Source: Flavobacteriales bacterium UBA6693
GTDB taxonomy: Bacteria > Bacteroidota > Bacteroidia > Flavobacteriales > Weeksellaceae
Length of the DNA: 64,000 nt
Reading direction: 5' to 3'
NCBI GenBank assembly: GCA_002454815.1
Contig: DKJL01000010.1
Coordinates: 324,054-388,053, forward strand
Part shown: positions 40,994 to 48,975 of the stretch, piece by piece
Layout: each line of letters begins with the position of its first letter
Numbering within the stretch: position 1 is the stretch's first letter
Program-made: the position numbers and the translations under genes
The notes under the pieces: model-generated
Databases searched by the model: none
The model's input: only the letters and a program-made list of their open reading frames with translations
Told to the model about the DNA's origin: nothing

Positions 40994-43810
40994 TTAAAAC
41001 CAACCTCGGCGTAAATAATTGGTAATGGCAGCGAAATTCATGGTCAGCGTAAAGCGAATCCGTTTTCCATAATCTTTAAAACCAGGTTCGAAACCCAGTG
41101 AGCTTTGGATAGGAAAATACACCTCCAGAAAATCTGGAATTACTTTTACTTTAACCCCGGAATCCCATATGAATTCTGGCCTTACATTTTTGTTTTTGTA
41201 AACTCCCGCATCAGCGTACACATTAAACCAACGCCAGACGTGAGAATCCACATTGACGGTCGTCAACCACTGGTTTGCCGTCGTGCCAATCAGTGATTTA
41301 AAACCTCCTTCCGCTACGATCAGCTGTTGGGCCAGGACACCCGACGTGGCACTTTGCCCCAACAATCCGTAGGAAAACGCGTAGTTCGAAACCCGCGAAA
41401 TTCCGTAATTAAATAAATCATTCTTGGTTTGGTTGGAAAGAAAATAACCTCCGAAAAAACGGAAACTTATTTTCTTGTCTTCCGCAAACTCATAGCGGTA
41501 AGAAAGCTCTGTCGATATTTTCTGAAAATCCTCCATCCACTGCAGTCCCGCATTAAAATATTTTTCGTGAATCAGCTTTCTGTCGGAATATCCGTACCCG
41601 ATATTCCACAGATTATATTTCGCATATTCATCATCATTCCTACGTAACGGATCGAGATCTTTCTCCAAGAAATTATACATGAAAGCAATGCTGCGTCGTA
41701 CATCGCTCCTAGGGTTCTTGGCGAAATTAAGATTGGCAAAAGTGGTGATTTTCCGGTAGGTCAAATCATAATCGTAATGAAAATGCGAAGCAGATACCCC
41801 AAGATCCAGACTGCGGTAGAAACTTTCTGCCGGCTGAAGCGAATACGCGATGCTACTGGATCCTGTCAGCTTACCCGTTCCGGAACTGAAATACGGTGTT
41901 AGCGAATAATTAAAATTTCGCTGAAAAAGTGACGTATTCCTAAAGTTGATACCAAACAGAACTTTATCATACGCATTGAAGTTCAGGCGCGGAGTCAGGT
42001 ATACCTCATTGTATTCCGGATTGGGAACATCCTGAAAAAGTTTAATTTTTAATTTTTTAGCGTTTGCAAATAAACCTTGTGTATAGCGATAATTATCGCG
42101 AAAGTTTTTTTCGGGAAAAATATAATTATCGTTAATTACAATTTTCTCGGCATTTGCGATGGGAATTGTGTACTTCACAGGCTTTTCCGTAGCGCCGGTG
42201 TCAAACCAGAAATTCTGACTTTTGCCTTCTTTTTCCTCGGTTTTAATGGTGAAGGGAATTGGCAACGCAGTATTCTTGGAGACTTTTACGGTGAAATTTT
42301 CGTCGTTTTTTGTGTAGCGTTTTAGTTTAAAATTAGTTCGGTTTTTGTGCTGTACGAAAGTTTCCAGAAAATCGGCAGAATAACCGGAGGCTAGCGAGAG
42401 ATCATCAAAAAATTGCTGTTTATCGACTCGCTGTCCGCGGTTGCGATCCAGAAACTTAGCGACGAAATCGTCGAAGTTTTCCTGGCCCATTTTCTCACCG
42501 ATGAAATTGAGAAGCGTGCCCATTTCAAAGTGACTGATGGCAGTCCTGTTAAAGTTGCTGAAATCCTTATACTCCTCAGCAATTTTTTGGTCGAGGTTCT
42601 GCGTCAGCATGTATTGGTAAGCAAGTCCGTAGCGCTCTGTAAGTTTTAAGTCAGAAGCATGAAACCATTTCAAAGGTTTTAGTCCAAATATTTTGGCACG
42701 TTCCGGCAAGTCTCCCAGGAGTTTGCGGTCGCCATAGTAACGGTGCAGGTATTGAATTTGCAATACAGTCGTCAAACCGTTCAGCAGCCAATGGTCATTA
42801 TTTATTTCAAATATGGCAGAATTCGCAACCACAGCTTTGGAAAGCATACTGAAATACTGAAGGTCCGTCTGTTCCGCGTCCGAAAATAATTTATAATGAA
42901 ATTTCCAGAATTTAAGATCATCAATTCCGATGAACTTTTCGTCCTTGCGGAATTTTTCTGTGATTAAAAGTTTATCAGGCAAAGTCCCGATTTTATTTTT
43001 AATAAAGTGAAGGTGCAGCGGTAGGAAAATGTCAAGCGCCTCGCGTTGCGCCGGTGTTATCGGAAAGGCAAGTTCAATTCGAACGGGCTGATTGTCAATA
43101 TTTGCGGTAAGAACTTCGGGCGGTGTTTCGCTTATGATTACTTCTGGATCCACCGATAGATTTCCGGCAAAATGGTTGGCATCGCCCGCAGCCAGATTGC
43201 TCATCACTGACCTGTTGTCTGCATTGTCGATGTCGATTTGCCAATAGTTTCCCGCACTTTGTACTTCTTCCAGGTCGCGGTAATGTCTGGGCGTTTGTGC
43301 TTGGGTTTCGAAAGAATCCGGCACAATGAAGAAATACTTCAAAGCCGTGGAAAATTTACCAATTCCATATCCGGTAAATCTCGATTCGGGAAGTTGCACA
43401 GTGTACTTTAGCGTAAGTTTTGTGCTGGCTCCCGGCTCCAGCACTTGCGGAAGCGTAACGTAAATATTTTCATCTGCAGAATTGTAGGTATCAAAATCAC
43501 CCGTGTTTTTAATCTGTAAATGCTGAACGGATGCGAGTTCGTTCTTTTTGGCAAAAAACAAATCATTTTCCCGGTCTTCCAGTTTTCGTTGTGCCAGCGG
43601 AGTCTCGCTGTTACGGTAGGCCGCTGCCCAGTTGAGCAGTTTCACTCGCGAAAGTGGAGCTCCGGTCCGGTTATTATAAATAATGGACTGGTTTACGTCC
43701 AGTTGCGTTCCATCATCCGAAAGCCGCACGGAAATACGAAGGCTGTCCTGCTGTGCGTGCAGCGACATGGCGATCAGCAAAAAGGCGGAAGCGGCGAAAG
43801 TTTTCTTCAT
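40994..43810 (-). CDS. M1-peptidase-like domain fused to an outer-membrane barrel (probable pseudopeptidase)
   Basis: 938 residues from the ATG at 43808-43810 (an in-frame TTG lies two codons earlier). Signal peptide KKTFAASAFLLIAMSLHA, then Gln. Residues 30-500 follow the gluzincin M1 layout: an N-terminal beta domain (LKYTVQLPESRFTGYGIGKF) and a helical domain with NDHWLLNGLTTVLQIQYLHRYYG near 340. The zinc motif HExxH is absent anywhere in the protein, and the WLxEG glutamate is replaced (WLLNG), so it should not be an active metallopeptidase. Residues 600-938 are amphipathic strands ending in RRGWF, an outer-membrane barrel. The role is unknown; a surface or periplasmic binding or chaperone function is possible. 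Confidence 0.75.
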   Translation of the reverse strand: MKKTFAASAFLLIAMSLHAQQDSLRISVRLSDDGTQLDVNQSIIYNNRTGAPLSRVKLLNWAAAYRNSETPLAQRKLEDRENDLFFAKKNELASVQHLQIKNTGDFDTYNSADENIYVTLPQVLEPGASTKLTLKYTVQLPESRFTGYGIGKFSTALKYFFIVPDSFETQAQTPRHYRDLEEVQSAGNYWQIDIDNADNRSVMSNLAAGDANHFAGNLSVDPEVIISETPPEVLTANIDNQPVRIELAFPITPAQREALDIFLPLHLHFIKNKIGTLPDKLLITEKFRKDEKFIGIDDLKFWKFHYKLFSDAEQTDLQYFSMLSKAVVANSAIFEINNDHWLLNGLTTVLQIQYLHRYYGDRKLLGDLPERAKIFGLKPLKWFHASDLKLTERYGLAYQYMLTQNLDQKIAEEYKDFSNFNRTAISHFEMGTLLNFIGEKMGQENFDDFVAKFLDRNRGQRVDKQQFFDDLSLASGYSADFLETFVQHKNRTNFKLKRYTKNDENFTVKVSKNTALPIPFTIKTEEKEGKSQNFWFDTGATEKPVKYTIPIANAEKIVINDNYIFPEKNFRDNYRYTQGLFANAKKLKIKLFQDVPNPEYNEVYLTPRLNFNAYDKVLFGINFRNTSLFQRNFNYSLTPYFSSGTGKLTGSSSIAYSLQPAESFYRSLDLGVSASHFHYDYDLTYRKITTFANLNFAKNPRSDVRRSIAFMYNFLEKDLDPLRRNDDEYAKYNLWNIGYGYSDRKLIHEKYFNAGLQWMEDFQKISTELSYRYEFAEDKKISFRFFGGYFLSNQTKNDLFNYGISRVSNYAFSYGLLGQSATSGVLAQQLIVAEGGFKSLIGTTANQWLTTVNVDSHVWRWFNVYADAGVYKNKNVRPEFIWDSGVKVKVIPDFLEVYFPIQSSLGFEPGFKDYGKRIRFTLTMNFAAITNYLRRGWF

Positions 43811-43823
43811 TTTCAAAGGTCAC

Positions 43824-43831
43824 CAAATATA
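43824..43831 (-). promoter_or_regulatory. -7 element of the M1-like barrel gene
   Basis: TATATTTG on the minus strand, 13 bp before the ATG. Confidence 0.5.
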
Positions 43832-43858
43832 ATGATGTTTTTTCTAAATAGACCGCAT

Positions 43859-43889
43859 TTTGGCATCTGATAATTTATATTTAAGTTTG
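43859..43889 (+). promoter_or_regulatory. Consensus promoter of the DUF4846 gene
   Basis: TTTG (43859-43862), 19-bp spacer, TAAGTTTG (43882-43889): full TTTG-N19-TAnnTTTG match, 16 bp before the TTG start at 43906. Confidence 0.85.
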
Positions 43890-43905
43890 ATTAAACTAAA
43901 CCATT

Positions 43906-44757
43906 TTGTTCTCAGCGAATCACATTTTGCCCGTGTTGCTGATCTGTGCTGCCAGCAGTACGGCGCAGGTCAGCGAGCATACCGCAGAACTTAAATTTGA
44001 CCGCACCAAAGCCACGATCGAAACACGGTTCGACCCACCGGCCGGATTCCGCTGGATAGAAGAAGAGCCGGGTAGTTTCGCAGATTTCCTCATCGCTTTT
44101 CCACTTCATCCGCCAAGTTTTCCCGTACGTGATCACACCGGCTTGCCAATTTCGCGCCAAAATCACCATGCCGCACTTTTGAACATTGATGTAGGTGCCA
44201 AGGATCTCCAGCAATGTGCAGACGCTTGGATTCGTCTTTACGCCGAGTATTTGTGGGCGAACAAACGCTTTGCAGACATCGGATTCGAATTCACCGACGG
44301 TACTTATTTCTCCTGGAAAGATTTCAGGGAAGGCCGGCGCACAAAGCAGCGCGGCAAAAAAATAACTTTGGTAGAAACGGGCAAAACCGACAATTCGTAC
44401 GATGCATTCCGAAAATATCTGGAAACAATTTTTGTTTATGCCGGCACTATTTCAATCGACCGGGAATCCCGACCAGTTACTTCGAATGACGAGATCCGAC
44501 CCGGTGATTTTCTTGTAAAACCGGGAAGTCCCGGGCATCTGGTTTTCATCGTTGGCTCCGCAAAAAATGGCAGCGGCAAGAAGCTTTATCTTTTAGCAGA
44601 AGGATTTATGCCGGCACAGGACATACACATTTTAGTCAATCACGAAAATCCAAAAATATCACCGTGGTATGAACTCGATATCGATGCGGCAGAAACCAAA
44701 ACAGCAAAGTATACATTTGTTCCAACAGTAATCAAACGTTTTCATGCGTTGCGATAG
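43906..44757 (+). CDS. Secreted DUF4846 protein
   Basis: 283 residues from a TTG at 43906. The N-terminus is a signal peptide (NHILPVLLICAASSTA, then Gln). DUF4846 marks: DPPAGFRWIEEEPGSFADFL, DLQQCADAWIRLYAEYLW, FVYAGTISIDRES, and GDFLVKPGSPGHLVFIVGSA near 200, then LAEGFMPAQDIHI. The conserved Gly-His and Cys residues suggest an NlpC/P60-like or similar cysteine-type hydrolase fold, but this is speculative. An in-frame stop at 43897 limits the start to ATT 43903 or TTG 43906, and a perfect promoter stands just upstream, so a non-ATG start is well supported. Confidence 0.85.
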   Translation: MFSANHILPVLLICAASSTAQVSEHTAELKFDRTKATIETRFDPPAGFRWIEEEPGSFADFLIAFPLHPPSFPVRDHTGLPISRQNHHAALLNIDVGAKDLQQCADAWIRLYAEYLWANKRFADIGFEFTDGTYFSWKDFREGRRTKQRGKKITLVETGKTDNSYDAFRKYLETIFVYAGTISIDRESRPVTSNDEIRPGDFLVKPGSPGHLVFIVGSAKNGSGKKLYLLAEGFMPAQDIHILVNHENPKISPWYELDIDAAETKTAKYTFVPTVIKRFHALR

Positions 44758-44792
44758 TTTCAGATTGTTTTAGTCTTCGTCACACAAACGCG

Positions 44793-44800
44793 TATTTTTG
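44793..44800 (+). promoter_or_regulatory. -7 element of the MFS gene at 44825
   Basis: TATTTTTG, 24 bp before the ATG. A TTG at 44765-44767 is 25 bp upstream, slightly too far. Confidence 0.4.
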
Positions 44801-44824
44801 CAGTCTTGAATTCTGACAGTTGTT

Positions 44825-45994
44825 ATGAAAAATAATTTACCGAACGGGACGCTGTATCTTCTGAGTGCTGCGGCCGGGCTTGTGGTTGCTAATCTTTATT
44901 ACAATCAGCCGCTTTTGCATGACATCGCACGCAGCTTGCACGTCACAGATTCCCAGGTCTCGAACGTTGCTTTGGCGACACAATTAGGTTACGCTTTTGG
45001 TCTGTTACTGATTATTCCGTTGGGAGACAAAGTTTCTAACCATAAAATAATGAAATTGGATTTCGTGGTTCTGGTTGCAGCACTCCTGGGCGCAGCATTG
45101 GCCAAATCGATTTTTATTCTTGTTTTCTGCAGTTTTCTAATCGGTTTTACCTCTACGCTTCCGCCGCTTTTCGTGCCGATGGTTGCGCATCTCAGCACTG
45201 ACGAAAACCGTGGGCGTGCAATAGGAATTGTGATGAGTGGCCTTCTGATCGGGATTTTAGGAAGCCGGGTGTTGAGTGGACTGGCGGGAGAATATTTTGG
45301 CTGGAGATCAGTTTTCTTTGGAGCAGCCGGAATAATGGCTTTATTGTTTTTTCTGCTTTATTCCAGATTGCCCGTAATACGTCCGGACTTTGCCGAAAGT
45401 TATGGCAAACTGATGAAGTCGCTTCTACATTATTTCCGGACCGAATCTTCGCTGAGGCGTGCTACTTTGCGGGGAGCGTTGGCGTTTGGCAGTATGAGCG
45501 CTTTCTGGACGACGCTGGTGTTCTTGATGGAAGATTCATTTGGGTATGGCAGCGCCGTGGCCGGTAGTTTCGGCCTGTTCGGCATTGTCGGAGCACTCGC
45601 CGCGACGGTCGTGGGTAAACTTAATAATCGGGTAGCAAAGAAAAAACTCTTACTATTTGGCGCAATAACCATCGTGGTTTCGTGGATGATATTTTTTACT
45701 TCCGCGCATTCGCTTGTCGGGCTTGTCATTGGCGTGATCCTGATTGATCTCGGCGTTCAGGCTGTACACATTACCAACCAAAACATTGTTTTCTCACGGA
45801 ATACCGAGGCCCGTAATCGCGTCAATACCATTTATATGGTGGGCTTTTTTATCGGTGGAGCCGTGGGGACGAGTCTGGGTGCGCTGGCCTGGAATGCCTT
45901 AGGATGGACTGGTGTGGCTGCACTGGGATTTCTTCTTTCACTGATGATCGTTTTTCAACTGTTCTTTTTCGGCAAAGAAAAAGCTGAAGTTTAA
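44825..45994 (+). CDS. MFS transporter (12-helix)
   Basis: 389 residues with 12 predicted helices. YYNQPLLHDIARSLHV follows the first helix, LIIPLGDKVSNHKIMKLDF matches the loop 2-3 region, and MVAHLSTDENRGRAIGIVMSG the loop 4-5 region. This subgroup is usually annotated only as MFS transporter; some relatives export sugars or drugs. No regulator or enzyme in the same operon indicates the substrate. It lies 67 bp after the DUF4846 gene with its own weak promoter, so linkage is unclear. Confidence 0.88.
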   Translation: MKNNLPNGTLYLLSAAAGLVVANLYYNQPLLHDIARSLHVTDSQVSNVALATQLGYAFGLLLIIPLGDKVSNHKIMKLDFVVLVAALLGAALAKSIFILVFCSFLIGFTSTLPPLFVPMVAHLSTDENRGRAIGIVMSGLLIGILGSRVLSGLAGEYFGWRSVFFGAAGIMALLFFLLYSRLPVIRPDFAESYGKLMKSLLHYFRTESSLRRATLRGALAFGSMSAFWTTLVFLMEDSFGYGSAVAGSFGLFGIVGALAATVVGKLNNRVAKKKLLLFGAITIVVSWMIFFTSAHSLVGLVIGVILIDLGVQAVHITNQNIVFSRNTEARNRVNTIYMVGFFIGGAVGTSLGALAWNALGWTGVAALGFLLSLMIVFQLFFFGKEKAEV

Positions 45995-46072
45995 TTTGTT
46001 TTGAAATCAGGAAAAGATAAACTATAATGCCGGTTTTTTCTTCTTTTTAAATACTTCATATATTTAAGCAGA

Positions 46073-46579
46073 TTATTTTTCATATTTAATTTCCAGAATT
46101 TCGAAAGTATTTTTTTTGCTTCCTAAGTCCAGAATAGCCTCTTCACCCACTTTTTTCAACATCAGCGCACGGGCAAGCGGTGTGGTAAAAGAAATTTTCT
46201 TTTTCGCGATATTGGCTTCATCTACGCCGACAATTTGAAAGGTCTGTACCGCTTTATTCTGCGTATTCCGAAACGTAACCGTGGCGCCAAAATGTACTTC
46301 ATCTTCAGGATATTTCATAATATCCATCACTTTTGCGCTACGGAGCCGATCGTTTAGTAATTGCAGTTTCGCATTGATATGATTAAAAGCGATGCGGTAT
46401 TCTTTTTCCTGGGTCGTGTCCAGCTGCTCCTGCTCATCCAGCAATGCTGTCCGCTCGTTTTTCAGCAGTTGCATGCCCCGTTCAGTAACTAGATTCTCGG
46501 TGCCTTCAGGAAGGTCGGCGCGTGGTGCCACAAAAGGAATTTCTTCCTGATCATCTTCTTTTACAAATCCTCGACTCAT
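46073..46579 (-). CDS. GreA/GreB-family transcription factor
   Basis: 168 residues: an N-terminal acidic extension (FVKEDDQEEIPFVAPRAD), a coiled-coil region (TERGMQLLKNERTALLDEQEQLDTT and NHINAKLQLLNDRLRSA) and a C-terminal FKBP-like domain (VHFGATVTFRNTQNKAVQTF, ISFTTPLARALMLKKVGEEAILD). Gre factors enter the RNA polymerase secondary channel and stimulate transcript cleavage. The coiled coil contains the acidic tip DEQEQLD near residue 48. It is the GreB-like variant of Bacteroidota rather than a classic GreA, which is probably encoded elsewhere. Confidence 0.88.
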   Translation of the reverse strand: MSRGFVKEDDQEEIPFVAPRADLPEGTENLVTERGMQLLKNERTALLDEQEQLDTTQEKEYRIAFNHINAKLQLLNDRLRSAKVMDIMKYPEDEVHFGATVTFRNTQNKAVQTFQIVGVDEANIAKKKISFTTPLARALMLKKVGEEAILDLGSKKNTFEILEIKYEK

Positions 46580-46648
46580 CTTATTTTATTTAAATTGAAG
46601 GCTGCAAACTCTACTCCAAACCGAAACTGATTTTACCGAGGCCTTACA

Positions 46649-46683
46649 AAAAAACGCCCAGACTTTTCGGTCAGGGCGTTTTC
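46649..46683 (-). terminator. Terminator of the pyrEF-like/DsbA-like unit
   Basis: On the minus strand AAAACGCCC-T-GAC and GTC-T-GGGCGTTTT pair around CGAAAA, followed by T-rich DNA. It is about 19 bp past the DsbA-like stop. Confidence 0.88.
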
Positions 46684-46701
46684 ATTTAATCAGGCTATTT
46701 T

Positions 46702-47406
46702 TTAGTCACAATTACCGTCGGTATCGCAACTTTCACCTTCGTGCAAAATATGAAGTCCTTTGTCGCCAGCTGAAAATTCCTGCCAGGATTTCTCCAGAAC
46801 TTCCGAGAAAACCTCCACCGGCTGCGCGCCGGAAACACCGTATTTATCATTAATGACAAAAAAAGGAACACCGCGCACATTCATTTGTTGTGCCAATAAC
46901 TGGTCGCGGGAAATGGCCGCCGCAAGTTCGTCCGACTGCAAGGCATTTTTTATTTCATCTTGAGCAAAACCCAACTCGGTGCCGATTTCCAGCAGCGTTT
47001 GCTCGTCATCAATGTTTTTACCATCGCAGAGTTGTGCGCGAAATAAGGCTTCTTCTGCATCATTCGCCCGGCCTTTGCTGCCGGCGAGTTGTAAAAGCAA
47101 ATGTGCGCGGTAAGAATTGGCTACTTTCTGATCTTTTAAATTAAAAGTTATTCCCGCAGCTTCGCCTGTTTTATTTAAGTTTTCAAACATCGCTGCAGCG
47201 TCGCTTGGCGAAACTTGTTTTGTGCGCGAAAAGTGTTCGACAGCACTTATTTCCGGTTGCGTTGTAAGCGTCGGATCCAGCTGAAAACTATGCCAGGTAA
47301 CTTTTACTTCATCTTTTTGCGGAAAACTTTTCAGCGCTTTTTCAAGGTTCTTTTTTCCAATGTAGCAGAAAGGGCAGCGGATGTCGCTCCAAATATCAAT
47401 ATTCAT
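46702..47406 (-). CDS. DsbA-family (FrnE-like) thioredoxin-fold oxidoreductase
   Basis: 234 residues. The active-site CxxC is CPFC in MNIDIWSDIRCPFCYIGKKN at the N-terminus; NVRGVPFFVINDKYGVSGAQP holds the cis-proline loop. There is no signal peptide, so it belongs to the cytoplasmic FrnE/2-hydroxychromene-carboxylate isomerase-like group, not periplasmic DsbA. A C-terminal Cys pair (GESCDTDGNCD) is present. It follows the UMP synthase gene by 12 bp and shares its terminator, so it is the second gene of that unit. Confidence 0.92.
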   Translation of the reverse strand: MNIDIWSDIRCPFCYIGKKNLEKALKSFPQKDEVKVTWHSFQLDPTLTTQPEISAVEHFSRTKQVSPSDAAAMFENLNKTGEAAGITFNLKDQKVANSYRAHLLLQLAGSKGRANDAEEALFRAQLCDGKNIDDEQTLLEIGTELGFAQDEIKNALQSDELAAAISRDQLLAQQMNVRGVPFFVINDKYGVSGAQPVEVFSEVLEKSWQEFSAGDKGLHILHEGESCDTDGNCD

Positions 47407-47418
47407 ATTATTTACTTA

Positions 47419-48813
47419 TTAAATTGGCTCAGAACTTCGGTTGTCAGCGAAATCCTGAATGCTTTGTTCATAGGCATTCCAGCCGGCCATCCGGTAATTT
47501 AAAGCGGCGATTTCCGCGTCGTCAGCTTTGTAAATTCCGCGACCTACGATGATGAAATCGGTTTCGTGATGGCTGAACGCGTGTTGAGGTGTATTATACT
47601 GCTGACCTTTACCATCGTTTCCGTCGGCGATATTAATACCCGGCGTGAACATTAAAAGTTCATTGGCTATTTTGTGCTGGGAAACACCTCCGAAAACATT
47701 GGGATGCGAAACGGCAATTTTCTCTGCTTCCTCACGGTAATGTGCATCGGTAAGTGTACCTTTAGAAGACATCCCGAGAATTGCAACAACACCCACATTC
47801 CGGAAACAGTCGAGTGCGTCATAACCCGCGATGACCTGTGCCGTAACGAAATCGGCCCAGTTTGAAATCTTAAAAGTTCCATAAGCAAACTGGAGTTCCT
47901 GCGTATTTCCGATGTCGGCAAACTTACGGTCTTCCATCAATAGGAAATTATGTTTTGTAGCCAGATCTTTCAGTGGCAAAATGGTAGAGTCAGCATCAAA
48001 ATCAAGTATAATATCAATGTGCGTTTTTAGCGCTACGATGTGCGGTCCTACTTTTTCGGCAAGCGCCAAGAGTTCGTCGGTGCTGGTAACATCGGCTGAA
48101 ACGATAAGATTTGATTTTTTCTCCAGCGCAATCTGCAGAATTTTTTGTGCTACAGAATGTTCGCAGACTTCCAGTTTCTGCTCGTAGGTCAAGCGTTTCT
48201 TTTCTTCAAACGCCACGGTATTTCCACGCAGGAAATCGTTAATACGTTCAACTTCGTCATCAGCGATCATCCCTTCGCTTTTCAGAATAGAGCAGACCTC
48301 AGAAATATTAAATAAAGTATGGACGTTGTAACCTTTTCTCTCCAACATTTCTTTTCCGCCTTGTTGACGGTCCAGTACGACAACGATATCCGAAACGGTG
48401 ATGCCTTCGTTTTCGACTTCGGGAATCGTCTCCATCAATGAAGTTCCTGAAGTGATTACGTCTTCCACGAGCAGGCAATTCTGCCCCTGTGTATAAATCC
48501 CTTCGATCATTTTCTTGGTGCCGTGCTGCTTGGCTTCTTTTCTTTTGATGATGAGCGGTAAATAACTTTCCAGCGACATGGCCGTGGCCATCGGCAGCGC
48601 TGCGTACGGAACGCCGCAGATCAGATCGAAATTATCCAGCGGTAACATGTCGAGCAGGTAATTGGCAAGTACTTTCAATATTTTCGGATCGGAGGCCAGA
48701 GGTCTCAAATCTACATAAAACGGACTTTCGATACCGGATTTGAGGGTGAACCTGCCAAACTTGATAATACCGAGTTTATAGCACTCGAGAAAAAATTCTT
48801 TCTTGCTTTCCAT
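47419..48813 (-). CDS. Bifunctional UMP synthase (orotate phosphoribosyltransferase + OMP decarboxylase)
   Basis: 464 residues with two fused enzymes. Residues 1-205 are OPRT: FGRFTLKSGIESPFYVDLR and the PRPP motif LLVEDVITSGTSL. Residues 220-464 are an OMP decarboxylase: IVSADVTSTDELLALAEKVG, ALKTHIDII, LLMEDRKFADIGNTQELQFA (catalytic Asp-Lys-x-x-Asp region) and IIVGRGIY. The N-OPRT/C-OMPDC order and the EDRKFADIGNT wording are like eukaryotic UMPS. It carries out the last two steps of UMP synthesis. A TAACTTTG box lies 19 bp upstream. The downstream FrnE-like gene is 12 bp away. Confidence 0.93.
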   Translation of the reverse strand: MESKKEFFLECYKLGIIKFGRFTLKSGIESPFYVDLRPLASDPKILKVLANYLLDMLPLDNFDLICGVPYAALPMATAMSLESYLPLIIKRKEAKQHGTKKMIEGIYTQGQNCLLVEDVITSGTSLMETIPEVENEGITVSDIVVVLDRQQGGKEMLERKGYNVHTLFNISEVCSILKSEGMIADDEVERINDFLRGNTVAFEEKKRLTYEQKLEVCEHSVAQKILQIALEKKSNLIVSADVTSTDELLALAEKVGPHIVALKTHIDIILDFDADSTILPLKDLATKHNFLLMEDRKFADIGNTQELQFAYGTFKISNWADFVTAQVIAGYDALDCFRNVGVVAILGMSSKGTLTDAHYREEAEKIAVSHPNVFGGVSQHKIANELLMFTPGINIADGNDGKGQQYNTPQHAFSHHETDFIIVGRGIYKADDAEIAALNYRMAGWNAYEQSIQDFADNRSSEPI

Positions 48814-48832
48814 GTACTTTTTTGCTTTAAGA

Positions 48833-48840
48833 CAAAGTTA
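48833..48840 (-). promoter_or_regulatory. -7 element of the UMP synthase gene
   Basis: TAACTTTG on the minus strand, 19 bp before the ATG at 48813. Confidence 0.5.
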
Positions 48841-48948
48841 AGATTTTAAATACAAAACGCGTCAGAGAGGCCAACCACTTTTTAATTAAGAAGTCACTTA
48901 CGAGAATAAACGAAAACAGAATCCACCGCACTGTCCTGAAAAAATATT

Positions 48949-48956
48949 TACCTTTG
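48949..48956 (+). promoter_or_regulatory. -7 element of the serine hydrolase gene
   Basis: TACCTTTG, 19 bp before the ATG at 48976. Confidence 0.45.
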
Positions 48957-48975
48957 AAAAAACAGTAAAATTCTT

